From Massilia alkalitolerans DSM 17462 (lineage in GTDB: Bacteria > Pseudomonadota > Gammaproteobacteria > Burkholderiales > Burkholderiaceae_D): a DNA stretch of 64,000 nt. This document shows, one piece after another, positions 36,363 through 46,359 of this stretch. A program made the translations under genes and the position numbers. The notes beneath the pieces were generated by a model. The model did no database searches. It had not been told where the DNA came from and saw only the letters and a list, made by a program, of their open reading frames with translations. Within the stretch, counting starts at the first letter, position 1, and each line of letters opens with the position of its first letter. The stretch lies in NCBI RefSeq assembly GCF_000427785.1, contig NZ_ATYR01000014.1, positions 1 to 64,000 of the forward strand, given 5' to 3'.

Positions 36363-36833
36363 TCAGCGGCGCGCGTCGGCTCCCACCTCGTCCGGGCGCA
36401 GGGTCGAGGCCAGCTTGTCCAGCACGCCGTTGACGTACTTGTGGCCGTCGATGCCGCCGAAGGATTTGGTCAGCTCGACCGCTTCGTTGATGACGACGCG
36501 GTACGGGACTTCCGGATGGTTCTTCAGCTCGTAGGCGCCCAGCAGCAGCACGCCATGCTCGATCGGCGACAGCTCGGCCACACCGCGGTCGATCAGCGGC
36601 GCGATGACTTCGCGCAGCTCGACCGAGGTGGCGATGGTGCCGTTCAGCAGTTCGCTGAAGAATTCGCCGTCGGCCTTGTCGAAGCCGTGGGCGCCGCGGA
36701 TGTTGGTGACGACCGTGCGGGCCGGTTCATTGTTGAGCAGCCATTGGTACAGGCCCTGCAGCGCGAACTCGCGCGCGCGGTGGCGCGGCGTACGGTTCTT
36801 GCTCGGGTTGGCGTGCGTAGTCTTGTCGGTCAT
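36363..36833 (-). CDS. nusB: Transcription antitermination factor NusB
   Basis: 156 residues: basic N-terminus, HRAREFALQGLYQWLLNNEP, then LSPIEHGVLLLGAYELKNHP and VVINEAVELTKSFGGIDGHK, all typical of NusB. It binds boxA RNA with NusE in rRNA antitermination. It is the last gene of ribBA-ribH-nusB, a conserved arrangement, and is followed by a terminator. Confidence 0.97.
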   Translation of the reverse strand: MTDKTTHANPSKNRTPRHRAREFALQGLYQWLLNNEPARTVVTNIRGAHGFDKADGEFFSELLNGTIATSVELREVIAPLIDRGVAELSPIEHGVLLLGAYELKNHPEVPYRVVINEAVELTKSFGGIDGHKYVNGVLDKLASTLRPDEVGADARR

Positions 36834-36850
36834 GTGGTTTCCTTTACTGC

Positions 36851-37330
36851 TTATTCGTCTTCGGCCTGCAGCTCTTCCAGTGCGAACAGCAGGTTCGACA
36901 TCTCGACCGCGACGCGCGCCGCATCGGCGCCCTTCTCGGCCATGCGGGCTTCGGCCTGCTCGTCGTTTTCGGTAGTGAGGATGGCGTTAGCGATCGGCAT
37001 GCCGTAGTCCAGGCCGATGCGGGTGATGCCGGCGCCCGATTCGTTCGATACCAGTTCGAAGTGGTAGGTCTCGCCGCGGATCACCGCGCCCAGCGCGATC
37101 AGCGCGTCGAATTGCTGGGTCTCGGCCATCTTCTGCAGCGCCAGCGGCACTTCCAGCGCACCCGGCACCGTGATGTGGAGGATATCCTCGTCGGCCACGC
37201 CCAGGCGCTTCAGTTCTGCCAGGCAGGACGACAGCAGGCCGTGGCCGATGTCGGCGTTGAATCGTGCCTGCACGATGCCGATGCGCAGGCCTTCACCCGC
37301 CAGATTGCTTTCAAAAGTTCCTACCGTCAT
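36851..37330 (-). CDS. ribH: 6,7-dimethyl-8-ribityllumazine synthase
   Basis: 159 residues with the lumazine synthase motifs: [55 protein letters not shown] and [20 protein letters not shown]. It condenses the pyrimidine intermediate with the RibB product dihydroxybutanone phosphate. Its neighbours supply that substrate (RibB domain upstream), and riboflavin synthase is encoded about 8 kb away. Confidence 0.97.
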   Translation of the reverse strand: MTVGTFESNLAGEGLRIGIVQARFNADIGHGLLSSCLAELKRLGVADEDILHITVPGALEVPLALQKMAETQQFDALIALGAVIRGETYHFELVSNESGAGITRIGLDYGMPIANAILTTENDEQAEARMAEKGADAARVAVEMSNLLFALEELQAEDE

Positions 37331-37395
37331 GGCTGACCTCTTCTTCTCGATTGGTATGTATATAGTAGTGTGATTTTATGTCCGGACGCGCCGCA

Positions 37396-38502
37396 TCACG
37401 CGGTAGGCTGCGGCAGGTAGCCGGTGACTTCCAGATCGAAGCCCGTCATCGACGGCATCTTGCGCGGGTTGGCCAGCAGCTGCATCTTGCCGACGCCGAG
37501 GTTGCGCAGGATCTGGGCGCCGATGCCGTAGGTGCGCAGGTCCATCGAGGCCGCGCGGGCGCTGCGGGCGCTGGTGTCGCGCGGGGCGAACTGGGCGAAC
37601 AGCTGGTCCGCGGTCTCGCCGCAGTTCAGCAGCACGATGGCGCCCGAATCGCCGCCCTTGATCGCCTTCATGGCCGAGGCCAGGTCCCAGGAGTGGGTCG
37701 AGGCGCAGTCGCCCAGCACGTCGAGGATCGACACCGGCTGGTGCACGCGCACCAGCGCTTCCTTGTCGCGCGACAGTTCACCGTGCACCAGGGCCAGGTG
37801 GGCCGCGCCGCTCGGCTTGTCGCGGTAGGCGACCAGCTTGAACTCGCCGTACGGGGTGCTCAAGGGACGCTCGGCCACGCGCTCGACCAGGCTTTCGTTC
37901 TGGCTGCGGTAATGGATCAGGTCGGCGATGGTGCCGATCTTCAGCTTGTGCTCTTTGGCGAACTCGATCAGGTCCGGCAGGCGCGCCATGGTGCCGTCTT
38001 CCTTGATGATCTCGCAGATCACCGAGGCCGGGGTCAGGCCGGCCATCTCGGTCAGGTCGCAGCCGGCTTCGGTATGGCCGGCGCGCATCAGCACGCCGCC
38101 CTTCTGGGCGCGCAGCGGGAAGATGTGGCCCGGCTGGACCAGGTCGTCCGGCGTCGTGCCCTTGTTCACGGCCACCTGGATGGTGCGCGCGCGGTCGGCG
38201 GCGGAAATGCCGGTGGTCACGCCCTCTGCCGCTTCGATCGACACCGTGAAATTGGTGCCGAAGGACGTCCCGTTCTTCGACGTCATCATCGGCAGCGCCA
38301 GTTCGTCGCAGCGTTCTTCGGTCAGGGTCAGGCAGACCAGGCCGCGCGCATGGCGGATCATGAAATTGATCGCTTCCGGGGTGACGAAATCGGCGGCAAG
38401 CACCAGGTCGCCCTCGTTTTCGCGGTCTTCTTCATCGACAAGAATGACCATGCGCCCTGCGCGCAATTCGGCAACGATTTCCTCGGTGCTGGAGATAGAC
38501 AT
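37396..38502 (-). CDS. ribBA: 3,4-dihydroxy-2-butanone-4-phosphate synthase with degenerate GTP cyclohydrolase II domain
   Basis: 368 residues. The N-terminal RibB domain (about 1-205) is complete: DEEDRENEGDLVLAAD and MRAGHTEAGCDLTEMAGL. The C-terminal half has the GTP cyclohydrolase II fold (about 210-365) but lacks the zinc-binding Cys cluster (C-X2-GD...SxxCxC); in its place are GDCASTHSWDLAS and an unrelated stretch. It should therefore make dihydroxybutanone phosphate but probably not open GTP, so a separate ribA is needed elsewhere. I saw no FMN riboswitch in its leader. Confidence 0.92.
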   Translation of the reverse strand: MSISSTEEIVAELRAGRMVILVDEEDRENEGDLVLAADFVTPEAINFMIRHARGLVCLTLTEERCDELALPMMTSKNGTSFGTNFTVSIEAAEGVTTGISAADRARTIQVAVNKGTTPDDLVQPGHIFPLRAQKGGVLMRAGHTEAGCDLTEMAGLTPASVICEIIKEDGTMARLPDLIEFAKEHKLKIGTIADLIHYRSQNESLVERVAERPLSTPYGEFKLVAYRDKPSGAAHLALVHGELSRDKEALVRVHQPVSILDVLGDCASTHSWDLASAMKAIKGGDSGAIVLLNCGETADQLFAQFAPRDTSARSARAASMDLRTYGIGAQILRNLGVGKMQLLANPRKMPSMTGFDLEVTGYLPQPTA

Positions 38503-38860
38503 ACGGATTCCTTGAAACGGGGGAGTTTTGCGTAATCCGCTATTTTAAAGGATTTACCGTCTTTCAACCGAAGCTCTGGTGATCCTCTTCATCACAGCAC
38601 TGCGAATTCGTCAACGCCTGTTGCCATAAGGCAACATGCAACAATTCGTGTATTTTCATGCGGTGAGAATTGTTAAGCTAAGTTTCCCGCACGCAACAAA
38701 GAGCGTGTTCAAGCACGACTCGATTATGATAAAAACATTGCGGCCGCATGTGCCGTCGAGGCCTTCCCCCGGCGCCACGTGGCCATCTCCTGGAGTAGAC
38801 ATGGCGGTCGTTCCGCATTCGTTCAGTCGCTACCCGCTTTCGCAAGAAAGGCAGGGCTGA
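38503..38860. other. Divergent intergenic region between ribBA and a GGDEF/EAL gene
   Basis: 358 bp with no gene I can support. It must hold the divergent promoters. The one clear structure is a perfect hairpin with arms TGTTGCC/GGCAACA around ATAA (38619-38636). The middle is AT-richer than the flanks. Confidence 0.5.
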
Positions 38861-41536
38861 ATGGCTACGATCCTGATCGTCGACGACCGGCCGAGCAACC
38901 GCGCCTTCCTGAACGCCCTGCTCGGCTTCACCGGCCACCGCCTGCTGGAGGCGGAAGACGGGGCCGAGGCGCTGGCGCTGGCGCGCGCCCAGCGTCCCGA
39001 CCTGATCATCACCGACATCCTGATGCCGGTCATGGACGGCTATGAGCTGGTCCAGCAGCTGCGCCAGGATCCCGACCTGCGCGGCATCCGCGTGATCTTC
39101 TTCTCCGCGGTGTATGCCGAGCGCGAAACCAAGGCGATGGCGGCGCGCAGCGGCGTCGCCACCGTCCTGCCCAAGCCGGCCGACCCGCAGCAGATCCTCG
39201 ACGCCATCAACCTCGAGCTAGGCGTGGTCGAAGGCGCCCCGCCGCTGCCGGTGCCGGAGCCGGCGCCGGAGCGCGAGCGCGCCCTGCCCTTCGACCTGGG
39301 CGCGCGCCTGGCCGAGCTGGAGCGCATGTGCCTGGCCCTGATCGGCGAACGCCGCGTCGAGACCCTGGCCGCATCCTTCCTGGATGCCGCACGGCGCGTA
39401 CTGCATGCCGATTTTGCCGCGCTATGCCTGCTCGACCGGGGCGAACGCGGCGTGCGCCACCTCGACACCTGGGCGCTGGAGCCCGAACTGCTCGCCTCGC
39501 ACGCGCTGGACGAGGGCCGGCTGCCCGGCATGCTGCTGCGCGCCAGGGCGCCGCTGCGCCTGGCGCAAGGCGATCCCCTGCTGGGCGGCATGCCGTCCTG
39601 CCATCCGCCCATGGGCGGTTTCCTCGGCCTGCAGGTACACGACCTGCAGCATCCGCACGGCTGGCTGTACTGCGCACGCCGCGCGGGCGCCCCAAGCTTC
39701 ACCGACGAGGAAGAGCGTTGGGCGACCGCGCTGGCCGCCCAGCTCGCGGTGGCCTATGAAAACCTGAACCTGTACGACGTGGTGCAGCGCCACGCCACCC
39801 AGCTGCAGCTGGAAGCCCTGGCGCGCGCCGACGCCGACAAGGCCCTGCGCGAGAGCGAGCACCGGCTCGAGCTGGCGCGCCAGGTCTTCGACAGCACCCA
39901 GGAAGGTATCCTGATGACCGATGCCGAGGCGCGCATCGTCGCCATCAACCCGGCCTTCGAGCAGATCACCGGCTACCGCGAATCCGAGATACTGAACCGG
40001 AACCCGCGCATCCTGCGCTCGGGCCGGCACGACGCCTCCTTCTACCGCGACATGTGGCACTGCCTGGAACAGGAAGGCCAGTGGCGCGGCGAAATCTGGA
40101 ACCGCCGCAAGAACGGCGAGATCTACCCGGAACGCCTCAGCATCAGCGCCGTGCACGACGAATCCGGCAAGCTGACCGCCTACGTCTCGGTCTCCACCGA
40201 CCTGTCGGCGCTGAAGGCGGCGCACCACCAGCTCGACTTCCTGTCCAACCACGACGCCCTCACGCTGCTGCCGAACCGCTCGCTGTTCAATGACCGCCTG
40301 CAGCAGGCAATGGCCGCCGCGCGCCTTGGCGATGGCCAGCTCGCAGTGCTGTTATTTAACGTCGACCGCCTCTCGCGCATCAACGACAGCCTGGGCCATG
40401 CGGCGGGCGACGCCGTGCTGCGCGAAGTGGCGCGCCGGGTCGGCCAGATCGCCGGCCCGACCGACACCCTGGCGCGCCTGTCCGGCGACGAATTCGTCCT
40501 GCTGCTCACCAATTGCAAGGACAACGACGACATCATCCTGGCCGCGCGCCGCCTGATCGACGCCATCGCCCAGCCGCATTCGGTGGGCGAGCACGACGTG
40601 GTGGTTACCGGCAGCGTCGGCATCAGCATCTTCCCGCGCGACGGCAACGCCCCGGGCGACCTGCTCAAGGCCGCCGACGCGGCGCTCACCGAGATGAAGG
40701 GCGCGGGACGCAACGGCTTCCGCTTCTTCAAGGGCGAGATGAACGCCCAGGCGCTGCGCTGGCTGGCGCTGGAGACGCGCCTGCGGCGCGCGATCGAGCG
40801 CGACGAACTGGCCCTGCACTACCAGCCCCAGGTCTCGCGCATCGACGGCAGCGTGGTCGGCATGGAAGCCCTGCTGCGCTGGCGCAGCGAGGAAATCGGC
40901 ACGGTCTCCCCGGCCGACTTCATCCCGCTGGCCGAGGATACGGGCCTGATCCACCCGATCGGCGAGTGGGTGATCCGCCAGGCCTGCCTCCAGAACAAGG
41001 CCTGGCAAAACGCCGGCCTGCCGCCGGTGCGGGTGGCCGTCAACGTTTCGGCCAACCAGTTCAAGTCCGGCTCGGTGAGCACGGTCGTGCGCAAGGCCCT
41101 GGCGGAGAGCGGCCTGGCGCCGCGCTACCTGGAGGTGGAGCTGACCGAAAGCGTGATGCTCGGGGACAGCAGCGTGGCCGAGACCGAGATGGCCGAGCTG
41201 CGCGCCCTGGGCGTGTCGCTGTCGCTGGACGATTTCGGCACCGGCTATTCCTCGCTCGGCTACCTGTCGCGCTTCCCGCTCGACAAGCTGAAGATCGACC
41301 AGACGTTTGTGCGCAACATCACCACCGAACAGCGCAGCGCGGCCATCGCCCAGGCCACCATCGCACTGGCCCAGGGCCTGTCGCTGTCGGTCGTGGCCGA
41401 GGGCGTGGAGACGATCGGGCAGCGCGACTTCCTGGGCCTGATCGGCTGCGACGTGATGCAGGGCTACCTGTACAGCCGCCCGGTGCCGGCGCACGAGATG
41501 GCCGCGCTGCTGGCCAAGGGGCGCGTGGCGGTTTGA
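38861..41536 (+). CDS. Response regulator with GAF, PAS, GGDEF and EAL domains
   Basis: 891 residues. Receiver (about 3-120; D52 in LIITDILMPVMDG), GAF (about 150-320), a short coiled linker, PAS/PAC (about 330-450; ILMTDAEARIVAINPAFEQI), GGDEF (about 460-615; motif SGDEF) and EAL (about 635-880; [33 protein letters not shown] and EGVET). The phosphodiesterase half looks active; the cyclase motif is the S-variant. Cytosolic, single gene, no kinase gene beside it, so its phosphodonor is unknown. Confidence 0.92.
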   Translation: MATILIVDDRPSNRAFLNALLGFTGHRLLEAEDGAEALALARAQRPDLIITDILMPVMDGYELVQQLRQDPDLRGIRVIFFSAVYAERETKAMAARSGVATVLPKPADPQQILDAINLELGVVEGAPPLPVPEPAPERERALPFDLGARLAELERMCLALIGERRVETLAASFLDAARRVLHADFAALCLLDRGERGVRHLDTWALEPELLASHALDEGRLPGMLLRARAPLRLAQGDPLLGGMPSCHPPMGGFLGLQVHDLQHPHGWLYCARRAGAPSFTDEEERWATALAAQLAVAYENLNLYDVVQRHATQLQLEALARADADKALRESEHRLELARQVFDSTQEGILMTDAEARIVAINPAFEQITGYRESEILNRNPRILRSGRHDASFYRDMWHCLEQEGQWRGEIWNRRKNGEIYPERLSISAVHDESGKLTAYVSVSTDLSALKAAHHQLDFLSNHDALTLLPNRSLFNDRLQQAMAAARLGDGQLAVLLFNVDRLSRINDSLGHAAGDAVLREVARRVGQIAGPTDTLARLSGDEFVLLLTNCKDNDDIILAARRLIDAIAQPHSVGEHDVVVTGSVGISIFPRDGNAPGDLLKAADAALTEMKGAGRNGFRFFKGEMNAQALRWLALETRLRRAIERDELALHYQPQVSRIDGSVVGMEALLRWRSEEIGTVSPADFIPLAEDTGLIHPIGEWVIRQACLQNKAWQNAGLPPVRVAVNVSANQFKSGSVSTVVRKALAESGLAPRYLEVELTESVMLGDSSVAETEMAELRALGVSLSLDDFGTGYSSLGYLSRFPLDKLKIDQTFVRNITTEQRSAAIAQATIALAQGLSLSVVAEGVETIGQRDFLGLIGCDVMQGYLYSRPVPAHEMAALLAKGRVAV

Positions 41537-41628
41537 TATGCCCGGTTTGACATACATATACGACTGTGCAACAGTTTCCAGGGGTGTGCGCGGTAGAATG
41601 CGTGCTCATCCCTAGAACTGGATCCCCG

Positions 41629-44547
41629 ATGAGCAAGAATTTCATGCGCGGTCTGTGCGTGGCCGCGCTGCTCTGTGCGCAGGCGCTGGCCGCCCATGCC
41701 GCCGCCCCGGCTTCCGCGAAGCCCGCCGCCAAGGCCAGTGCCGGCGCAGCAGCGCCGCTGCGCCTGGACGCCCCGATCCCGGTCGGCCCGCAGGTCAAGG
41801 TGGGCAAGCTCGCCAACGGCCTGAGCTATTACATCCAGCGCAATGCCCGCCCCGAGCGCAAGCTCGAGCTGCGCCTGGTGGTCAAGGCCGGCTCCATCCT
41901 CGAGGACGAGGCCCAGCGCGGCATGGCCCATTTTGTCGAGCACATGGCCTTCAACGGCTCGACCAACTTCCACAAGCATGAGCTGGTGTCCTATCTGCAG
42001 TCGATCGGCGTCGGCTACGGGGCCGACCTGAACGCCTATACCTCGTTCGACGAGACTGTCTACATCCTGCCGATCCCCACCGACAAGCCCGAGCACGTGG
42101 CCAAGGCCTTCCAGGTGCTGGAAGACTGGGCCCACGGCCTGCGCTTCGACCCGGATGCGATCGAGAAGGAACGCGGCATCGTGCTGGAAGAGCTACGCCT
42201 CGGCAAAGGCGCCTCGGACCGGATGAGCAAGCAGATCATGCCGGCGATCTTCAACGGCTCGAAGTACGCCGAGCGCCTGCCGATCGGCACCGAAGAGGTG
42301 CTGCGCAGCTTCAAGCCGGACGTCTTGACCCGCTTCTACCGCGACTGGTACCGCCCCGACCTGATGGCGGTGGTGGCGGTCGGCGACATCGATCCGCTGC
42401 AGGCCGAACAGCTGGTGAAGAAGCATTTCGCCCACTTGAAGAACCCGGTGCCGGCGCGTCCGCGCGCCTATGCCGAGATCCCGGCGCGCCAGGCGACCCA
42501 GGCCCTGGTGGTCACCGACGACGAGGCCACCGGCAACGCGGTGCTGATCCGCTACCCGGTCCAGCCGGTGGTCGAGGCCGGCACCATCCGCGCCTACCGC
42601 GACGACCTGGTGCAATCGCTTTTCTCCGCCATGCTCAACCAGCGCCTGCAGGAACTGTCGCAGCTGCCGGAGCCGCCCTTCATGGGCGCCAGCAGCTCGC
42701 TCGGCAAGCTGACGCCGCGCTACCGCTCGTACAACGCCTCGGCCGCGCTGGGACCGCGCGGCGCCGAAACGGCGCTCACCGCCCTGGTCGAGGAAAACGA
42801 GCGCGCACGCCGCTACGGTTTCGGCGCGGCGGAACTGGAGCGGGTCAAGAAGAGCCTGATGCGCAACTACGAGCAGGCCTGGAACGAGCGCGCCAAGAGC
42901 GATTCCGGCACCTATGCCGCCGAATACATCCGCAACTTCCTGCAGCAGGAAGCGATCCCCGGCATCGACGCCGAATACCGCTACGTCAGGGAGCTGCTGC
43001 CCGGCATCACCCTCGACGAAGTCAATGCCTACGCGCGCCGTACCATTCCGGCGGACTCGGGCAAGCTGGTGCTGTACACCGGCGTGACCCGTCCCGACAC
43101 GCCGAAAGGCGCGCAACTGCTGGCGGCGGTGGCCGGCGCCGAGCGCGCCGAGCTCCTTCCGCATGACGAGAAGGCGGTGGCGGCGCGCCTGATGGAGCGT
43201 CCGCCGAAGCCGGGCAGCATCGTGGCCGAGTCGCATGACAAGGCGCTCGGACTGACCCGCCTGACGCTGTCGAACGGGGTCAAGGTGATCCTCAAGCCGA
43301 CCGATTTCCGCAACGACCAGGTCTTGATGAGTGCCGCCCGCTTCGGCGGCCAGAGCCTGTTCGGCGACCAGGACATCCTGAATGCTCGTTTCGCCAATGC
43401 GATCGTGGCCAGCATGGGCGTGAAGGACTTCACCCCGCTCGACATGCGCAAGATCCTGGCGGGCAAGGCGGCCCAAGTGAACGTCGGCCTGGCCAACTAC
43501 ACCGATGTGGTGGTGGGCGCCTCGGGCGCGAGCGACATCGAGACCATGCTGCAGCTGACCTGGCTGAAGTTCCAGGGAGTGCGGCGCGACGAAGACCTGT
43601 TCCGCTCCTACGTCGGCAAGCAGGTCGAGCAGGCGCGCAACCAGACCGCGCAGCCGGGCGCGCGCTTCGGCGACGCGGTGATGGCGGCGCTGTACAACAT
43701 GCACCCGCGCGCGCCGCGCACCCTCAAGGCCGAGGAATACGAGCAGATCGACCTGGATCGCAGCATCGACATCTTCCGCCAGCGCTTCTCCAGCGCCCGC
43801 GACCTCAGTTTCATCCTGGTCGGCAGCTTCGACGTGGCCGCCCTCAAGCCGCTGCTGGCGACCTATCTCGGCAGCCTGCCGACGCCCGAGCTGACGGTGG
43901 CCTACCGCGACGTCGGCCTGCGTCCGGCGACGGGCGTGGTCAAGCGCGAGGTGCGCAGCGGCTCGGAGCCGAAGAGCACGGTGTCGCTGACCTTCACCGG
44001 CAAGGCCGAGTTCAGCGAGGCCGAACAGCTGCGCCTGGCGGCGCTGCTCGAGGTGCTCAACCTGCGCATCATCGACGTGCTGCGCGAAAAGATGGCGCTG
44101 ATCTACGGCGGCGGCGCCTCAGGCGTGCTGAGCAAGATCCCGTACGGGAATTACTCGATCGGCGTTACCCTGCCGACCGGGCCCGAGAATGTGGACAAGG
44201 TGATCGCGGCGACCTTCGCCGAAATCGCGCGCCTGCAGGCCGAGGGACCGGACACTGCCGACCTCGACAAGGTGAAGCGCAACTGGATCCAGAACCACCG
44301 CGGCTCGCTGCGCGAGAACGGCTACTGGCTGTCGCACCTGCAGTCGGCGCTGAGCGAAGGCACCGACCCGGGCGCGATCCTGGAGGTCGAGAAGCAGGTG
44401 CAGGCGATTACAGGCGAAGAGATCCGCGCTGCGGCGCGGCGCTACTTCAACCAGCAGAACTATGTGCAGGTGGTGCTGAATCCCGAAAAACAGGCCGCGA
44501 CGGCGGTGGCGGCCTCCGGCGCCAACAGCGCGGCGCCGGGCGGCTGA
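41629..44547 (+). CDS. M16 family zinc metallopeptidase
   Basis: 972 residues from the ATG at MSKNFMRGL, which gives a good signal peptide (VAALLCAQALAAHAA). The N-terminal M16 domain has the inverted zinc motif HFVEHMAFNGS, with the distal glutamate in ERGIVLEELRLGKG. Three further M16 repeats follow, as in PqqL-type single-chain periplasmic proteases. It probably degrades small peptides in the periplasm. It converges on ribE with one base between the stops. Confidence 0.93.
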   Translation: MSKNFMRGLCVAALLCAQALAAHAAAPASAKPAAKASAGAAAPLRLDAPIPVGPQVKVGKLANGLSYYIQRNARPERKLELRLVVKAGSILEDEAQRGMAHFVEHMAFNGSTNFHKHELVSYLQSIGVGYGADLNAYTSFDETVYILPIPTDKPEHVAKAFQVLEDWAHGLRFDPDAIEKERGIVLEELRLGKGASDRMSKQIMPAIFNGSKYAERLPIGTEEVLRSFKPDVLTRFYRDWYRPDLMAVVAVGDIDPLQAEQLVKKHFAHLKNPVPARPRAYAEIPARQATQALVVTDDEATGNAVLIRYPVQPVVEAGTIRAYRDDLVQSLFSAMLNQRLQELSQLPEPPFMGASSSLGKLTPRYRSYNASAALGPRGAETALTALVEENERARRYGFGAAELERVKKSLMRNYEQAWNERAKSDSGTYAAEYIRNFLQQEAIPGIDAEYRYVRELLPGITLDEVNAYARRTIPADSGKLVLYTGVTRPDTPKGAQLLAAVAGAERAELLPHDEKAVAARLMERPPKPGSIVAESHDKALGLTRLTLSNGVKVILKPTDFRNDQVLMSAARFGGQSLFGDQDILNARFANAIVASMGVKDFTPLDMRKILAGKAAQVNVGLANYTDVVVGASGASDIETMLQLTWLKFQGVRRDEDLFRSYVGKQVEQARNQTAQPGARFGDAVMAALYNMHPRAPRTLKAEEYEQIDLDRSIDIFRQRFSSARDLSFILVGSFDVAALKPLLATYLGSLPTPELTVAYRDVGLRPATGVVKREVRSGSEPKSTVSLTFTGKAEFSEAEQLRLAALLEVLNLRIIDVLREKMALIYGGGASGVLSKIPYGNYSIGVTLPTGPENVDKVIAATFAEIARLQAEGPDTADLDKVKRNWIQNHRGSLRENGYWLSHLQSALSEGTDPGAILEVEKQVQAITGEEIRAAARRYFNQQNYVQVVLNPEKQAATAVAASGANSAAPGG

Positions 44548-44548
44548 A

Positions 44549-45175
44549 TCAGCCCCTGGCCGACAGCATGCGCTCCACGTAGCGCGCGATCAGGTCGATC
44601 TCCAGGTTCACCTTCGACCCGACCTTCAGGTGCTTCAGGGTGGTGACCTCGATCGTGTGCGGAATCAGGTTGATCGAGAAGCGGCACAGCTTGCCCGCCT
44701 CGCCTTCGACATCCTCGACCCGGTTGACGGTCAGCGAGACGCCGTTGACCACCACCGAGCCCTTGTAGGCCAGGAACTTGGCCAGCTCGGCCGGCGCGTC
44801 GATGACCAGTTCGCGCGACTCGCCCACCGGCTCGAAGCTGTGCACGGTGCCGAGTCCGTCCACGTGGCCGGAGACCAGGTGCCCGCCCAGGCGCTCGGCC
44901 AGGGTCAGCGCCTTTTCCAGGTTGACTTCGCCGGGGGCTTCCAATCCCACGGTCTTGCTCAGGCTTTCGCGCGAGACGTCCACGGTGAAGCCCTGGCCGG
45001 TCTTGGCGACCACGGTCATGCAGGCGCCGTTGATGGCGATCGAGTCGCCCAGCGCGACGTCCGCCAGGCCCAGCGGGCCGGCATCGACTTCCAGGCGCAC
45101 GCCCGCGAACGAGCCGCCCTCCAGCGGGGTGACCGACGTGATGTTGCCGACGGCGGCGACGATTCCAGTAAACAT
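44549..45175 (-). CDS. ribE: Riboflavin synthase alpha chain
   Basis: 208 residues with the duplicated lumazine-binding barrels: MFTGIVAAVGNITSV and the second-half SLTVNRVEDVEGEAGKLC. It dismutates two ribityllumazines into riboflavin plus the pyrimidine, closing the pathway whose other steps are ribD just upstream and ribBA-ribH in another operon of this window. Confidence 0.96.
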   Translation of the reverse strand: MFTGIVAAVGNITSVTPLEGGSFAGVRLEVDAGPLGLADVALGDSIAINGACMTVVAKTGQGFTVDVSRESLSKTVGLEAPGEVNLEKALTLAERLGGHLVSGHVDGLGTVHSFEPVGESRELVIDAPAELAKFLAYKGSVVVNGVSLTVNRVEDVEGEAGKLCRFSINLIPHTIEVTTLKHLKVGSKVNLEIDLIARYVERMLSARG

Positions 45176-45180
45176 ACGGC

Positions 45181-46323
45181 TTATTCCTTCGTAGTGATGT
45201 CAGTGTTGATGAAGCGCGCCAGGATGCGGATGTCGTCGCCAACCCGCGCCAGGTCGTGGAAGCGCAGCCGGCGCTGGTCGGCGAGGCGCGCCAGCGGCGG
45301 CAGCGCGAACATGCCCTGCCCCGGCCCGATCAGGCTCGGGGCCAGGTAGACCAGCAGTTCGTCGACGCAGCCTTCGCGCACCATCGACGCATTCAGTTTC
45401 GAACCGGCTTCCACGTGCACTTCGTTGATCTCGCGCCGGCCGAGCTCGCGCATCAGGGCCGGCAGGTCGACCTTGCCCGTCGCATTCGGCAGCAGGATGA
45501 CTTCATGGCCGGCCGCGCGCAGCAGCGCCGCCTTCTCGGCGCTTTTTTCCTGCACCTCGAGGGCGGCGACGATCCAGCACGGCTCTCCCTGCAGGATGCG
45601 CGCGCCGAGGTCGATCTCGAGCCGGCTGTCGACGATCACGCGGCGCGGCGGCAAGGGGGTATCGATGCCGCGCACGGTCAGTTGCGGGTCGTCGGCCTTG
45701 ACCGTGCCGATGCCGGTCAGGATCGCCTGCGCGCGGGCGCGCCAGGCGTGGCCGTCGGCGCGGGCATCCGGCCCGGTGATCCACTGGCTTTCGCCATCGG
45801 CCAGCGCGGTGGCGCCGTCCAGGCTGGCGGCGACCTTCAGGCGCACCCAGGGCAGCCCGCGCCGCATGCGCGAGAAGAAGCCGATGTTCAGCTCATGGGC
45901 CTGCTCGGCCAGAACGCCCGAGGTGACGGCGATGCCCGCCGCCTCCAGCTGGGCCAGGCCGCGGCCGGCGACCAGCGGATTGGGGTCGAGCATGGCGGCT
46001 ACCACGCGCTTGACGCCTGCTTGCACCAGCGCGTTCGAGCACGGCGGCGTACGCCCGTAATGGCTGCAGGGCTCCAGCGTGACGTAGGCGGTGGCGCCGG
46101 CCACGTCGTGGCCGCGCCGGCGCGCGTCGCGCATCGCCTCGATCTCGGCATGCGCCTGTCCGGCGGGCTGGGTGTGGCCGGCGCCGATCACGACGCCGTC
46201 GCGCACGATCACGCAGCCGACCCGGGGATTCGGCGCCGTGATGAACATGCCTTTGGCCGCCCAGGCCAGGGCCAGCGCCATGCCGTCGGTATCGTTGTGA
46301 ATCTGTGCCGTGTCGTTTGCCAA
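45181..46323 (-). CDS. ribD: Bifunctional diaminohydroxyphosphoribosylaminopyrimidine deaminase/reductase
   Basis: 380 residues. The deaminase zinc motif HAEIEAMRDAR, with TLEPCSHYGRTPPCSNALVQ, lies in the N-terminal 150 residues; the reductase domain follows (VRLKVAASLDGATALADGES, EAGSKLNASMVREG). The best start is a TTG after CGGAATACC; the first internal ATG (MALALAW) lies 14 codons in, at the family's first helix. It leads into ribE with 5 bp between them. It follows the pilin genes on the same strand by 36 bp, so read-through from the pilus operon is possible. Confidence 0.95.
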   Translation of the reverse strand: MANDTAQIHNDTDGMALALAWAAKGMFITAPNPRVGCVIVRDGVVIGAGHTQPAGQAHAEIEAMRDARRRGHDVAGATAYVTLEPCSHYGRTPPCSNALVQAGVKRVVAAMLDPNPLVAGRGLAQLEAAGIAVTSGVLAEQAHELNIGFFSRMRRGLPWVRLKVAASLDGATALADGESQWITGPDARADGHAWRARAQAILTGIGTVKADDPQLTVRGIDTPLPPRRVIVDSRLEIDLGARILQGEPCWIVAALEVQEKSAEKAALLRAAGHEVILLPNATGKVDLPALMRELGRREINEVHVEAGSKLNASMVREGCVDELLVYLAPSLIGPGQGMFALPPLARLADQRRLRFHDLARVGDDIRILARFINTDITTKE

Positions 46324-46359
46324 GGTATTCCGTTCCGCTATCGTGCCCGCAGCCGGAGA

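Noticed and set aside
38503..38860. FMN riboswitch upstream of ribBA
   Set aside because: None of the conserved RFN blocks could be found on the reverse strand of this leader.
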